Part shown: positions 25,795 to 37,132 of the stretch, in pieces
How positions within the stretch are numbered: the stretch's first letter is position 1
Layout: every line of letters starts with the position of its first letter
Program-made: the position numbers and the translations under genes
The notes under the pieces: model-generated
Database searches by the model: none
What the model saw: the letters and a program-made list of their open reading frames with translations, nothing else
What the model was told of the DNA's origin: nothing
NCBI GenBank assembly: GCA_030529365.1
Contig: JAUMXB010000001.1
Span: forward strand, 62,001 to 126,000
Source of the DNA: Cardiobacteriaceae bacterium
GTDB taxonomy: Bacteria > Pseudomonadota > Gammaproteobacteria > Cardiobacteriales > Cardiobacteriaceae
DNA length: 64,000 nucleotides
Direction of reading: 5' to 3'

Positions 25795-28293
25795 TTACTC
25801 GGGAAAGCGCGCCGCACCGTGCGTATCCACCTTGGCTTCCGGGCTGGCCGTGAAATCGCCTTTTTCCGCTTTTTCCTGTGCTGTGTTGTCGTGCTTGTTG
25901 GCGGGTTCCGCGCTGTCTGGCGTTGCCGATGAAGGAGAATGCTCTCCGTCGCCGGTTTCCACACTGGCATCATCAATTTTGAGGTGCATGGGCGGTGCGC
26001 TGCCGTCCTTGTTCTGGCCGAAATAGACTTGCATGTGCGGGAACGGCATTTCGATGTCCGCCGCGTCGAAATACATTTTCACCAGGCGGTTGTAGGCGCG
26101 CCCCACGATCCATTGGTCGCCCGGCGTGGTTTTGATGGAGATGCGGATCATCACCGCGCTGTCGGCAAGCTGGGTTACGCCGTGCACGTTGATGGGTTCG
26201 AGGATGTAGTGCTTGAGGTCGCCTTTCATGAGTTCATCAAAGGCGGCACGCAGCTGGGTGATGGCGTCGTCGATGTTCTCGCGGTAGGCGATGCCGTATT
26301 CGGCGATATGGTTGGCGTAGCCGCGCATGTAGTTGGATACGCGGGTCACGTTGGAAAAAGGAATGAGATGGTAGGTGCCGGAGCTGTCGCGCACGCCTAC
26401 CGAGCGGATGGAAATGTGCTCGGCAGTGCCGGTGATGCCGTCCACAGTGACGACGTCGCCGCGGTTCATGGCGTTCTCGATCTGGAAGAAGATGCCGGTA
26501 ATGATGTCCTGCACCAGCTTCTGCGCACCGAAACCGATGGCAAGACCGAGCACCCCGGCACCAGCGATCAGCGGGCCGATGTTGATGCCGATTTCCGAGA
26601 GCACCATCATGCCGGCAATCGAGAAAATCACTACGGTAAAAGCGCTTCGGAACAGCGACAGCAATGTTTGCGCGCGGGCGCTGGCGCGATTGCCCTGCCC
26701 GGCCTGCAGGCGATGCTCGATGATGCTGCTGAAAACGAGCCAGATCAGCGCCGTCATCACCACGATCAGGAACACGCCGCCCCATTTGTCGATAAAGGCC
26801 TGGCCTTTTTGCGATGCCGCCCAGCCGCGCATGTCCACCACGCCCCAGGATGACAGCACCCCGAAAACCACCAGCCACAGCAGAACGATGCGCAGCAGGC
26901 GCAGGATATTGGGCACAATGGTGTTCAGGCGCTTGTCCAAACCGGGCACGCGCTGCTTCCATTCCGGGGAGAAGTTGAAGCGGTGGCCGATGAACTGCCC
27001 CATGAGCGCCGAGAGCAGCAAACCGCCGCCGACGATGAGCAGGGTATTCAAGGTGCCGTGCATCACGAAGGGCAAGGCCTTGTCGGCGCGCAACACCGTC
27101 ACCACCAGCAGCATCACGAAATAGGCCAGCGCCAGCCAGTGCCAGGTGCGGGCCAGAAGGCGCAGGGTGACGACAAGCAGCGTGCTCTTGGCGGTTTTGC
27201 TTTTCGCGAGCAGCGCATTGCGCACTTCGTGGCGCTTGCGCATCATCATGGTGACGCCGTAGATAAAGGCGGTGAAGGCCAAAGTGGCCGAAAACACGCG
27301 CGCGACCGACCACGAGAGATTGATATTGATCAGCGGCAGAATCACCATGTAGCCATAGCCGAGCAGATTGATGAGCGTCACGAACACGCGATGCCAATAA
27401 TGGGCGACGGCATCGCTGGCCGGCAGCAGGCGCAGGCCGGGATAGCGCGGGAAAAGCAGGGCGCGGATCGCCGTTTTCAGCAATTCGATCACGATATAGG
27501 CCTGGAAGAACAGGGTAAATTGCGTGGCAAGCGGCCCCTGCTCCACATTTTCACCCAGCACGGTGGCAGCGATAATGCCAGATACCAATACCGAAGCCAT
27601 CAGCAGCAGCACATCCAGCCCCGATACCAGCGCGGTGCCCAGGAAACGGCGCACCAGCGGCTTGTAGCGCTTGCCGGCAATGCTCCAGTGTTGCAGGCGC
27701 TTGCGCAGGCGATGCGAAAGCGCGCGCACGCCCTGGTAGATGAAAAGCGTAATCCCCATCACCACTGCCAGCTTGAAAAGCCGCACGAGCAGCGCGTTCA
27801 TGTCGATATTGCGCAGCACCACGTCGCGCCCGGTAAAGACGCCAACCAGCGCATCCCAGCTTTGGCTGATGTTGTCGCCCACTTCCAGGGCAATCACCTT
27901 GCCGGATTCGACGAGCTTTTTCGGCAGGCTGGCGACTGTGGTCACGGCTGCCTTGGCATTCTCGGTCACCGCCTTGATCGCTTCGGCTTCATCCGGCTTG
28001 TCCGCCTTGCCTGCTTCCGGCGTTTCCGCTTTGGGTCTGTCGTCGGCAGCGGTACTACCTGACGCGGTTTCGGGCGTGCTGCCTTCCGGGGAAGACGTCG
28101 ATGGCGCGGCGCTTTCCGCACTGATGCGGCGCAGTTCGCTGATCAGGCGCTCGCGTTGCACCGGGTTTTCCAGCACATCGGCGAGCGCGCGCATCGCCGC
28201 CCTGTCATCCTGCGTTACTTCTTTGGTTTGCGGATGGTTCTGCGCATAGAGCGGCAGCATCCAGATCAACAGCAAGCACAAGAACTTGCGCAT
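25795..28293 (-). CDS. large MscS-family mechanosensitive channel
   Basis: An 832-residue protein. Order: signal peptide (MRKFLCLLLIWMLPLYA), a periplasmic Ser/Pro/Ala-rich region to about residue 130, some ten membrane helices, then the MscS core. The pore helix and beta domain are visible (IGPLIAGAGVLGLAIGFGAQ, then LVQDIITGIFF and GDVVTVDGITGTAEHISIRS). It ends in a charged, Ala/Asp/Ser-rich tail of about 60 residues. It releases solutes on osmotic downshock. The start at 28293 follows CGAGGAGAATGT. Confidence 0.92.
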   Translation of the reverse strand: MRKFLCLLLIWMLPLYAQNHPQTKEVTQDDRAAMRALADVLENPVQRERLISELRRISAESAAPSTSSPEGSTPETASGSTAADDRPKAETPEAGKADKPDEAEAIKAVTENAKAAVTTVASLPKKLVESGKVIALEVGDNISQSWDALVGVFTGRDVVLRNIDMNALLVRLFKLAVVMGITLFIYQGVRALSHRLRKRLQHWSIAGKRYKPLVRRFLGTALVSGLDVLLLMASVLVSGIIAATVLGENVEQGPLATQFTLFFQAYIVIELLKTAIRALLFPRYPGLRLLPASDAVAHYWHRVFVTLINLLGYGYMVILPLININLSWSVARVFSATLAFTAFIYGVTMMMRKRHEVRNALLAKSKTAKSTLLVVTLRLLARTWHWLALAYFVMLLVVTVLRADKALPFVMHGTLNTLLIVGGGLLLSALMGQFIGHRFNFSPEWKQRVPGLDKRLNTIVPNILRLLRIVLLWLVVFGVLSSWGVVDMRGWAASQKGQAFIDKWGGVFLIVVMTALIWLVFSSIIEHRLQAGQGNRASARAQTLLSLFRSAFTVVIFSIAGMMVLSEIGINIGPLIAGAGVLGLAIGFGAQKLVQDIITGIFFQIENAMNRGDVVTVDGITGTAEHISIRSVGVRDSSGTYHLIPFSNVTRVSNYMRGYANHIAEYGIAYRENIDDAITQLRAAFDELMKGDLKHYILEPINVHGVTQLADSAVMIRISIKTTPGDQWIVGRAYNRLVKMYFDAADIEMPFPHMQVYFGQNKDGSAPPMHLKIDDASVETGDGEHSPSSATPDSAEPANKHDNTAQEKAEKGDFTASPEAKVDTHGAARFPE

Positions 28294-28439
28294 ACATTCT
28301 CCTCGTTCCACTTCCGGTTGGATATGGCAATATTTGTACGGCACCCCGCAGGTTATGCATCAGCGCATCACAGGCAGCCAACAAGCTGAGCCTCGCCGCA
28401 ACGCAAAAAACCTGATGATTATATAAAGCATCATCGAAA

Positions 28440-28518
28440 ATAGTATTTTTTTACCATCAACAAGCGCTTGGCATGATAAAAAAAGATTGTTTAATAATTT
28501 ATTTTGAGAAAATACTAT
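28440..28518. repeat. AAGCGCTT dyad element 8 (second unit decayed)
   Basis: Intact core at 28462-28469. Where the second core is expected (31 bp on) the sequence is A+T-rich with no AAGCGCTT, yet the terminal ATACTAT survives. The left end is ATAGTATTTTTTTACCA. The purE stop codon (28515-28517) lies inside the right end. Confidence 0.8.
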
Positions 28519-29030
28519 CCCTGATAATCACAGGGAAATTCCCCGCGCATCTTTTCCGCCTTGGCCAGCACCACATCGCGCATGTCTTCCTGATAACGCT
28601 GCATTTTTTCGCGAAGCGCCGCATCGCTCGCGGCGAGAATGCGCACGGCGAGCAGCCCGGCATTTTTCGCGCCATCGAGAGCAACGGTTGCCACCGGCAC
28701 GCCGCCCGGCATTTGCAAAATGGAAAGCACGCTGTCCCAGCCGTCGATGGAATTGCTGGAAAGAATCGGCACGCCGATCACCGGCAAAGGCGTGAGCGAT
28801 GCCAGCATCCCCGGCAAATGCGCCGCGCCGCCAGCACCGGCAACAATCACCTGCAAACCGCGTTCATGCGCCGTGCGCCCGTAATCAAGCAAGCGCTCCG
28901 GCGTGCGATGCGCAGAAACGACTGTCACCTCAAACCCCACGCCAAACGCGCGGCACACCTCCGCCGCCTCGCGCATCACGCGCAAATCGCTGTCGCTGCC
29001 CATGACGATGCCGACCTGTACCTTATCCAT
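28515..29030 (-). CDS. purE: N5-carboxyaminoimidazole ribonucleotide mutase PurE
   Basis: A 171-residue class I PurE that converts N5-CAIR to CAIR in purine synthesis. The GSDSDLRVM motif, [10 protein letters not shown] and the [11 protein letters not shown] loop are present. It overlaps the end of purK by 8 bp. Its TAG stop falls inside dyad element 8, so the last bases of the gene derive from or coincide with the repeat. Confidence 0.97.
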   Translation of the reverse strand: MDKVQVGIVMGSDSDLRVMREAAEVCRAFGVGFEVTVVSAHRTPERLLDYGRTAHERGLQVIVAGAGGAAHLPGMLASLTPLPVIGVPILSSNSIDGWDSVLSILQMPGGVPVATVALDGAKNAGLLAVRILAASDAALREKMQRYQEDMRDVVLAKAEKMRGEFPCDYQG

Positions 29031-30147
29031 GACTCACCACCTTGAGTTTTCCCTGTACCAATACCATTTTTTGCGCAAGTTCGTCGGCGCTTGCCGCGAG
29101 TATCGTGACATGCCCCATCTTGCGCCCGGGGCGGGTTTCCGTCTTGCCGTACCAGTGCACATGCACATCGGGCACCGCCATCACCTCTTCGGCACCGAGC
29201 AACAGCGGCTTGCCGCTATGGCCGGGCGCGCCGATCACGTTGAACATCGCGGCATGGCGGTGCTGCGCGGTATCGCCCAAGGGTAGCCCGGCGAGCACGC
29301 GCCACATCTGGTCGAACTGCGAACTGGCATGCGCCTCGATGGTGAGATGGGCGCTGTTGTGCACGCGCGGCGCGGTTTCGTTCACCCACACCTCGCCCGT
29401 ATCGGTCACAAACATTTCCACCGCAAACAATCCCGCGCTGCCCAAGGCCGCCACCAGTTGCCGCGCCATGCTTTCCGCCTTTTCGGCAATCTTTTCATCG
29501 ATCTGCGCGGGTGAACGCACGGCATCGACCAGATTGAGCGCCGGATCAAACACCATTTCAAACACCGGATAGCTGCGCACATCGCCCGCGCCATCGCTCA
29601 CCACGAACACGGCAATTTCACAGGCAATCGGGCAAAGCGCCTCGATGACGGATGGCACATCCCAAAGCTTGGCCAGATCCGCTTCGTCGCGGATGACCTG
29701 CACACCTTTGCCGTCGTAACCGCCAGTGCGCGTCTTCTGCACGAAAGGCAGGGGAATTTTTTGCAAATCAATATCTTTCTTGCTGTCAGCGAGATAATAC
29801 GGCGCAGTCGCCAAACCCGCTTGCGCATAGAAATCCTTCTGCAAGCCCTTGTCCTGAATCAGCGCCAGCACATCCGGCGTGGGTACCACGCGCTTGCCCT
29901 GCGCGGCGAGATCGCGCAGCGCCGCCACATTCACATGCTCGATCTCGATGCCGACCACATCGGCATCATGGGCAAAATGCATCACCGTGCCGTAATCGGC
30001 GAAATCGCCCTGCACCACCTGCGCGCCCATACCGGCACACGGCGGCACACCCTGCGGATCGAGAATCTTGATGTCGGCCGGATAATTGGTTGCCGCCTGC
30101 ATGAACATCCGCCCCAATTGTCCGCCACCCAGCATGGCTACTTTCAT
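29023..30147 (-). CDS. purK: N5-carboxyaminoimidazole ribonucleotide synthase PurK
   Basis: A 374-residue ATP-grasp enzyme that carboxylates AIR to N5-CAIR. Start [19 protein letters not shown] is the typical PurK nucleotide loop; [11 protein letters not shown] and [18 protein letters not shown] are further family motifs. Located directly upstream of purE, giving the usual two-step pair in the order purK-purE. Confidence 0.97.
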   Translation of the reverse strand: MKVAMLGGGQLGRMFMQAATNYPADIKILDPQGVPPCAGMGAQVVQGDFADYGTVMHFAHDADVVGIEIEHVNVAALRDLAAQGKRVVPTPDVLALIQDKGLQKDFYAQAGLATAPYYLADSKKDIDLQKIPLPFVQKTRTGGYDGKGVQVIRDEADLAKLWDVPSVIEALCPIACEIAVFVVSDGAGDVRSYPVFEMVFDPALNLVDAVRSPAQIDEKIAEKAESMARQLVAALGSAGLFAVEMFVTDTGEVWVNETAPRVHNSAHLTIEAHASSQFDQMWRVLAGLPLGDTAQHRHAAMFNVIGAPGHSGKPLLLGAEEVMAVPDVHVHWYGKTETRPGRKMGHVTILAASADELAQKMVLVQGKLKVVSHG

Positions 30148-30185
30148 AAAAACTCCAAAAATCGTTGCTTTTTATCTGTTTGGAA

Positions 30186-30206
30186 GGACGCAACCTGCTA
30201 CGTCCC
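30186..30206. repeat. GGGACGT-type hairpin repeat, copy a (imperfect)
   Basis: GGACGCAACCTGCTACGTCCC: a degenerate copy of the hairpin found perfectly at 33788-33817 and 55810-55831. It lies 64 bp from dyad element 9. Confidence 0.6.
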
Positions 30207-30269
30207 TCAAATGCCGTCACCGTGTGTCATTCATTATGAAACACGATTGTTTTCATAAAAAATCAAAAA

Positions 30270-30352
30270 ATAATTATTTTTTACCATAATTAAGCGCTTA
30301 TCATGAGAAAATTTCTCATCGAAAGCGCTTAATGGTGATAAAATTTCTCACC
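30270..30352. repeat. AAGCGCTT dyad element 9 (two units)
   Basis: Cores at 30292-30299 and 30323-30330, 31 bp apart. Left end ATAATTATTTTTTACCA, right end GATAAAATTTCTCAC. In the 30148-30428 gap between purK and tsaC, along with two other repeats. Confidence 0.9.
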
Positions 30353-30375
30353 CCATCAACATGTTCGCATTTTTC

Positions 30376-30410
30376 GTTGGGGTTTGTGCTGGCGCATTCA
30401 CCACCAACCT
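30376..30410. repeat. half copy of the GTAGGTTGGTGGTGAG palindrome
   Basis: GTTGGGGTT followed by CACCACCAACCT matches the right arm of the palindrome at 10653-10739; the left arm is missing. Confidence 0.6.
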
Positions 30411-30428
30411 GCGCCTCTGCCCTTTGCC

Positions 30429-31007
30429 TCAATCGCGAATCACCACCCCGCTCGCCCAATCGACAATGCGGCTCGGCTTTTCCTCGCCGCCCAGCGCACC
30501 ATCGAGCACGCAAAGCGCGGGAAAATCGTGCTCGGGAAAATATTGCAAGACTTCCTCTGCGCTCCGCGCCGGCGGCAAGCCATGCGGATTGGCAGAAGTG
30601 GAAAACAGCGGCGCGCCCACGGCATTGCTCACCGCTGCAAGCAAGGGATGGTGCGTCAGGCGCAGCGCCACCTTGCCGTCCACAATCGCACCTTTGGCCA
30701 CTTTGTCGCCCGCCGGCAGCAAAAACGTGGTTGCGCGCATCTTTTGCGCTTCTGCCATCGCCTGCCAGTCGCGCTTGGAGATGCCCGCAACATAGCCTTG
30801 CGCCACTTCCGCACTGCCCGCCACCAGCAACACGCCCTGCGCAGCCGCGCGTCCCTGCTTCAAATCGAGAATGGCCTGCAAGGCATCCGCCCGTCCAGCA
30901 TGGCCGCTCAGGCCGAATACCGCTTCCGTCGGGCAGGCGAAAACGCGCCCCGCATGAATATGCCCAAGCAACAGCGCCGCGTCCTGCGGCCAGGTCAGAA
31001 CGGGCAT
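30429..31007 (-). CDS. tsaC: threonylcarbamoyl-AMP synthase TsaC (YrdC/Sua5 family)
   Basis: A 192-residue YrdC-domain protein that makes threonylcarbamoyl-adenylate for the t6A37 modification of ANN-decoding tRNAs. Conserved segments: ACPTEAVFGLSG, ILDLKQGR, VALRLTHHPLL and FSTSANPHG. The short, TsaC-type form with no Sua5 domain. Its start overlaps the end of the transglycosylase gene by 13 bp. Two tRNA-Lys(UUU), natural t6A substrates, are encoded in this window. Confidence 0.92.
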   Translation of the reverse strand: MPVLTWPQDAALLLGHIHAGRVFACPTEAVFGLSGHAGRADALQAILDLKQGRAAAQGVLLVAGSAEVAQGYVAGISKRDWQAMAEAQKMRATTFLLPAGDKVAKGAIVDGKVALRLTHHPLLAAVSNAVGAPLFSTSANPHGLPPARSAEEVLQYFPEHDFPALCVLDGALGGEEKPSRIVDWASGVVIRD

Positions 31008-31612
31008 TCCAGCAGTTGTCCCTTGTAATACATGGCGCGATCAACCACCTTGTCGCTGATCGTGAGCAGCCACGGCTTCGCCATGAACGATCCCATTTCA
31101 AAGCCGCCCAGCCCTTCGTGATAGGCGAGATACTGGCTGCGCACATCGTGCAGCTCCACGCCGTTGCGCGCCACATTCTGGTGCGCGTACCAGCCAATGA
31201 AATCGGTAGCATCATCGAAGCGCTCGCGCGAGACATTGCTGCGCCCGCGTTTCAGCATGTACCAGTCCCAGGTTGGCGCTTTCACCTGCGCATAGCCATA
31301 GGCATCCGAGGTGCTGAGCGCTTTCGGGTTGAAACTCGATTCCTGGTGCATGAAAGCAAGCACGTACCACGGCGGAATCTGCCATTCGCGATTCGTCGCT
31401 GCGAGCGCCTCGCGCCAGTGCGGCCGCGCATCGAGAAGCGCGCAGGCATCGTCGCGCAGGGCAACATCCGGCTGAGATTCATTATGAAAACGCGGATCGC
31501 GCGGGCGGCTGTCAAAATCATTGCCTGGCCGCAACGGCGCCTGCCCGCCGCCTGAACATGCCGCCAGCGCCAAAGCCACGCCCGCTCCCATCATCAGCTG
31601 CCGCAAACGCAT
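30995..31612 (-). CDS. lytic transglycosylase-like lipoprotein
   Basis: A 205-residue lipoprotein with signal and lipobox (GVALALAACSGGG) and an SLT-like domain from about residue 70. The catalytic Glu is in AFMHQESSFNPKA, followed by DAYGYAQVKAPTWDWY and QYLAYHEG. Such enzymes cleave peptidoglycan glycan strands. The start at 31612 follows GCGGGAGTAACG; an upstream in-frame extension lacks a ribosome site. It precedes tsaC with overlap. Divergent from glnS. Confidence 0.88.
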   Translation of the reverse strand: MRLRQLMMGAGVALALAACSGGGQAPLRPGNDFDSRPRDPRFHNESQPDVALRDDACALLDARPHWREALAATNREWQIPPWYVLAFMHQESSFNPKALSTSDAYGYAQVKAPTWDWYMLKRGRSNVSRERFDDATDFIGWYAHQNVARNGVELHDVRSQYLAYHEGLGGFEMGSFMAKPWLLTISDKVVDRAMYYKGQLLECPF

Positions 31613-31683
31613 CGTTACTCCCGCCAATCTGCTAAAATGCCGCATTTTATCACTCTCCCTCACGAATAGCAGACGGAATCACC

Positions 31684-33333
<1,650 letters not shown>

Positions 33334-33388
33334 GCCGCCCTTCCGCAAGGATGCGAGCACACTGCATTTTTGCGGAAATTTATAAAAA

Positions 33389-33470
33389 ATAGCGTCTTTT
33401 TATCATCAAGAAGCGCTTATCGTGAGAAAAATTCTCATAATGAGCGCTTGTTGGTGAGAAATTTTATCAT
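33389..33470. repeat. AAGCGCTT dyad element 10 (two units)
   Basis: Cores AAGCGCTT (33411-33418) and a variant GAGCGCTT (33442-33449), 31 bp apart. It lies 55 bp after glnS. Confidence 0.88.
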
Positions 33471-33629
33471 CCTCGAATTTTACGGATACCAGCAGCGATA
33501 TGCCGGGTTCACTTATCACGGACGCAGCTCGGGCACGAAGTGCCCGACAGCAAACATCCGTCAGCCATAAATGGCCAGCCTGCGAAAGCAGGCTTCGTCA
33601 ATATTATGACTTCCATAAAACAATAAAAA

Positions 33630-33712
33630 ATAGTAATTATTTACCACAAACAAGCGCTTCTTGTGAGAAAATTTATCATGATAAGCGCTTTTTTATGGTA
33701 AAAAATCACTAT
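33630..33712. repeat. AAGCGCTT dyad element 11 (two units)
   Basis: Cores at 33652-33659 and 33683-33690, 31 bp apart. Ends ATAGTAATTATTTACCA and TGGTAAAAAATCACTAT. In the 584 bp gap 33334-33917, which holds only repeats: elements 10 and 11 and three small hairpins. Confidence 0.92.
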
Positions 33713-33719
33713 GACTATT

Positions 33720-33764
33720 GAACTGACCTGCGGCAAGCTGCGGAGTATCTACAGCCATTCAGCC
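33720..33764. repeat. CTGCGGCAAGCTGCGG hairpin repeat, copy 2
   Basis: GAACTGACCTGCGGCAAGCTGCGG followed by a TATCTA segment: a diverged copy of 10573-10618. It begins 7 bp after dyad element 11. Confidence 0.65.
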
Positions 33765-33787
33765 TGCCCCTGCGTAAATGGCGCAAA

Positions 33788-33817
33788 TGCAGGGACGTAG
33801 CCTGCTACGTCCCTGCA
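33788..33817. repeat. GGGACGT-type hairpin repeat, copy b (perfect 14 bp stem)
   Basis: TGCAGGGACGTAGC (33788-33801), loop CT, GCTACGTCCCTGCA (33804-33817). No T-run follows, so it is not a standard terminator. Confidence 0.8.
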
Positions 33818-33839
33818 TGACCAAACATATGCACCAAGC

Positions 33840-33862
33840 ACGTTGCAGGCAACGTCCCTGCA
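33840..33862. repeat. GGGACGT-type hairpin repeat, copy c (partial)
   Basis: ACGTTGC, loop AG, GCAACGT, then CCCTGCA, 22 bp after copy b. The left GGG arm is missing. Confidence 0.65.
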
Positions 33863-33917
33863 TCCCATCATCCGCGTCATCTGTTTATCAGAGAGTTATG
33901 CGCAGGTTTCACAACCA

Positions 33918-35627
33918 TCACGACGCTTCGCCGTCCCTCGTCCCGTCATCGATTTCCAGCAGCTTGCGGCGCAAAATCTTGCCCACGTTGGATTTGGGCA
34001 GTTCGCGGCAGAACTGGTAAGCCTTCGGGCATTTGTAGGCAGTCAGATGCTGGCGGGCATAGGCTTTCAGCTCTTCCACGCTGGTTTCGCGGCCTTCGCG
34101 TACCACGATATAGGCTTTTACCACTTCACCGCTGTCCTTGGAGGGCGCGCCGCAGCATCCCACTTCCAGCACGGCAGGATGTCCCGCCAATACGGCTTCC
34201 ACTTCATTGGGATAGACATTGAAGCCGGAGACGAGAACCATGTCTTTCTTGCGATCGACAATGCGGAATTGTCCGTCGCCGTACATGCGCGCGATGTCGC
34301 CGGTCTTGAACCAGCCATCAGCAAGGGCATGGGCATTTTCCCCTTCCTGCCGCCAATAGCCCTGCATCACCTGCGGCCCGCGTACCCACAATTCCCCTTC
34401 CTCGCCAGGCGCGACCTCGCGGCCATCATCATCGCGCAGGGAAATGTCGGTGGATGGCAGCGGATAGCCGATATTGCCGCTGTACCCCTTGCCATACAGG
34501 GCATTGACGCACACCACGGGCGAGGTTTCCGTCAGCCCGTAGCCTTCGATGATGACGTTGCCGGTGATGCTTCGCCACTGTTCGGAAACGTTTTTTTCCA
34601 GTGGCATGCCGCCGGCCACGGCGAAACGCAGGCGCGAAAAATCCAGGCTTTTGAAGCCGCGCTGCTGCAACAGCCCCTTGAACAGCGTGCTGACGCCAGT
34701 GATGACAGCAAACGGATATTTGCGCAGGATTTTCACGAAAGCAGGCATGTCGCGCGGATTGGTGACCAGAATGGAATGCAGCCCGCGGCCAGGAAAACAC
34801 AGGGCATTCACCGTGCAGCAAAAAATATGGTAGAGCGGCAAGGCGGTAATCAGCACTTCGCCGGGCTTGTCCAGCTCCGCGCCGATCCAGAAATCCACCT
34901 GCTGCACATTGGCGAGAATATTGCCGTGACTCAGAATCGCACCCTTGGCAAGGCCGGTGGTGCCGCCGGTGTACTGGAGCATGGCGATGCTGTCCGCATC
35001 AAGCGCAGGTGGCGCAAATGCCAGCTTGCGCCCTTCGCGGATGATGCGGCAATAGGGAATGATGTTGTAAAGATCATGATGCGGCACCAGTTTTTTCACA
35101 TATCTGACGATGCCGTTTACCGCCTTGCCTTTCAGCGCGCCCAGCTCGTCGCCGAAACGGGTGAGAATCACATGCTCGATGGACGGCAGGCTGCCGTGGA
35201 TTTCCGACAGCGTGCGCGCGAAATTCTCCGCAATGACAATACCCTTCACCTCGGCATCCATGAGCTGGTGCCTGAGTTCGTGCGCGGTGTAGAGCGGGTT
35301 GACGTTGACCACCACAATCCCCGCACGCAGGCAGCCATAAAACACGACAGGGAACTGCAAGATGTTCGGCATCATCAGCGCCAGCCTGTCCCCCGGCCGG
35401 TAGCCCAGCACCCGCTGCAAATAGGCGGCAAAGGCGCGTGAACGCTCCTCCACGTCGGCGAAAGAGAGCGTGGTGCCGAAATTGGTAAAGCCGCGCGCGC
35501 TGCCAAAACGGGCAAACATGTCTTCCAGATAATCACCGAGATGGGCAAACCGCCGCTCCGGCAATTGCGCCGGCACATGAGGGGGGTAATGGGCAAGCCA
35601 GGGCTTGCTGTCAAGGTGCGCCGTCAT
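33918..35627 (-). CDS. fadD: long-chain fatty acid-CoA ligase
   Basis: A 569-residue AMP-forming acyl-CoA synthetase. The P-loop-like AMP motif is LQYTGGTTGLAKGA; further conserved segments are GYGLTETSPVV, GWFKTGDIA and the C-terminal PKSNVGKILRRKL with the catalytic Lys. Length fits FadD rather than shorter acetyl-CoA synthetases. The start at 35627 follows ACAAGGAGAGAGT. Divergent from the flavin reductase gene. A beta-ketoacyl-CoA thiolase lies at the window's right edge but not adjacent. Confidence 0.93.
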   Translation of the reverse strand: MTAHLDSKPWLAHYPPHVPAQLPERRFAHLGDYLEDMFARFGSARGFTNFGTTLSFADVEERSRAFAAYLQRVLGYRPGDRLALMMPNILQFPVVFYGCLRAGIVVVNVNPLYTAHELRHQLMDAEVKGIVIAENFARTLSEIHGSLPSIEHVILTRFGDELGALKGKAVNGIVRYVKKLVPHHDLYNIIPYCRIIREGRKLAFAPPALDADSIAMLQYTGGTTGLAKGAILSHGNILANVQQVDFWIGAELDKPGEVLITALPLYHIFCCTVNALCFPGRGLHSILVTNPRDMPAFVKILRKYPFAVITGVSTLFKGLLQQRGFKSLDFSRLRFAVAGGMPLEKNVSEQWRSITGNVIIEGYGLTETSPVVCVNALYGKGYSGNIGYPLPSTDISLRDDDGREVAPGEEGELWVRGPQVMQGYWRQEGENAHALADGWFKTGDIARMYGDGQFRIVDRKKDMVLVSGFNVYPNEVEAVLAGHPAVLEVGCCGAPSKDSGEVVKAYIVVREGRETSVEELKAYARQHLTAYKCPKAYQFCRELPKSNVGKILRRKLLEIDDGTRDGEAS

Positions 35628-35745
35628 ACTCTCTCCTTGTGATGGACGCGCCATCATAGCGCAACACCCGCCCGCCAACCTACAGGCCTGCGGGCAAATC
35701 TTGTATCATGCGCGCTTTTCCCGACCACAATCTCCAGAACTTTCC

Positions 35746-36213
35746 ATGTTAAGCCCTTCCGAATTCAAAGCCTCCATGGCGCTTTTTGCCAGCGGCATCA
35801 CCGTCATCACCTGGAATGAAAACGACAACATCCAGGGCATTACCGTCAGCGCCTTCAGCTCGCTGTCGCTCAATCCACCGCTCGTCCTCTTCTGCATCGA
35901 CAAGAGCGCCTATGTGCACGACATGATGTGCGCGCAAAGCCATCTTGCCGTCAACATCCTCGCGAGCAGCCAGACCGAACTCGCCTGGCGTTTCGCCGGC
36001 GCCGACCGCAGCAATCTCGAAGAACATATCTGCCGCAACAACGCCAACCATCTGCCTTTCCTGAAAGACGCCCTCTGCAACCTCAATGTCGCCGTGCGCG
36101 ATATCCTGCCGGGCGGCGACCACAGCATCTTTGTCGCCGAAGTGCTGGAAAGCGTGCGCCATCCCGAGCGCAAACCCCTGCTTTATCACAACAGCACCAT
36201 CTTCTCCGCATGA
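35746..36213 (+). CDS. flavin reductase-like (HpaC/DIM6) protein
   Basis: A 155-residue FMN-binding split-barrel protein. The start MLSPSEFKASMALFASGITVI and the motif GITVSAFSSLSLNPPLVLFCI are hallmarks of the NADH:flavin reductase component family. Such proteins supply reduced flavin to two-component monooxygenases; no partner oxygenase is visible here. Its TGA overlaps the start of the Nudix gene, so the two are probably coexpressed. Confidence 0.88.
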   Translation: MLSPSEFKASMALFASGITVITWNENDNIQGITVSAFSSLSLNPPLVLFCIDKSAYVHDMMCAQSHLAVNILASSQTELAWRFAGADRSNLEEHICRNNANHLPFLKDALCNLNVAVRDILPGGDHSIFVAEVLESVRHPERKPLLYHNSTIFSA

Positions 36214-37088
36214 GCTTTCTCGACCGCATCCGCGAAGCCAACAACGCCAATCTCACCGAGTACCTGCCGCTTTATGTGCAGGGTGAACAAGTCGGCCTCA
36301 TCTGGCAGCCGCAGCTCGATGCCATCCGCGATGGCGGCCTTGCCCTGCATCTCGACGGCAAGCGCTGCCATTGGCAGACGCCGGGCGGGTTTGAAGAAAA
36401 CAGCGCCCTGCTGGCCGATTGCGCGGCAAAATGGCTCGCGAGCGGACTAGTCAGCGGCTGGCGCGATGAAAACTACGCCATTGCCGCCGGTTTCCACGAT
36501 GCGCCCTGCGCCGTCATCGAACGCGCCGCCATGCCCGTGCTCGGCGCTTGCGGCTATGGCGTGCACGTCAACGGCCTCACCATGCGCAACGGCAAACCGC
36601 ACATGTGGCTTGGCCGCCGCGCCCCCGACAAAAGCACCGATCCCGACAAACTCGACCAAATCGCCGCCGGCGGCATCCCGCACGGCATCGGCATCTTCGC
36701 CAACATGCAGAAAGAATGCGAGGAAGAAGCGGCATTGCCGGCAGAACTCACGGCCAGCGCACGCGCCGTCAGCATGACCAGCTACCTGCGCCAGACGGAA
36801 AACGGCATCCGCGCCGACGTGCTGTTCAACTACGACCTTTGGCTGCCACCCGATTTCATCCCGGAAAACCGCGATGGCGAAGTGGCTGAATTCCTCTGCC
36901 TGCCGGTGGAAGAAATCGCTGATATCGTTGCCGAAAGCGATGCCGTCAAATTCAACTCCGCCATCGTCATCATCGACTTCCTCATCCGCCACGGCTACCT
37001 CACACCCGAACACCGCGACTACGCCGCCATTGCCAGCCGCCTCAACCCGCGCGAACTTCTCCTGAAAATCTGGTCGCAACAGCCATAA
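36210..37088 (+). CDS. Nudix hydrolase with N-terminal DUF4743 domain
   Basis: A 292-residue protein: a DUF4743 N-terminal domain (about 1-115) followed by a Nudix domain. The Nudix box is degenerate but recognisable: AAGGIPHGIGIFANMQKECEEEAAL, split here at residues around 150-175, with the metal-binding ECEEE. This architecture is shared with the Tnr3 C-terminal part and plant Nudix20/24, which remove phosphate from damaged thiamin diphosphates. A role in thiamin repair is inferred from that family. ATGA overlap with the upstream flavin reductase. Confidence 0.85.
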   Translation: MSFLDRIREANNANLTEYLPLYVQGEQVGLIWQPQLDAIRDGGLALHLDGKRCHWQTPGGFEENSALLADCAAKWLASGLVSGWRDENYAIAAGFHDAPCAVIERAAMPVLGACGYGVHVNGLTMRNGKPHMWLGRRAPDKSTDPDKLDQIAAGGIPHGIGIFANMQKECEEEAALPAELTASARAVSMTSYLRQTENGIRADVLFNYDLWLPPDFIPENRDGEVAEFLCLPVEEIADIVAESDAVKFNSAIVIIDFLIRHGYLTPEHRDYAAIASRLNPRELLLKIWSQQP

Positions 37089-37132
37089 AAAGCAGAAAAA
37101 CGGCGAACTTGCAAAAAAAGCGCAAAAACTGC

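Noticed and set aside
33389-33712. Two two-unit elements close together read as a CRISPR array
   Set aside because: The units are dyads with a fixed short linker, not repeats separated by unique spacers; there are no cas genes and the elements are dispersed.
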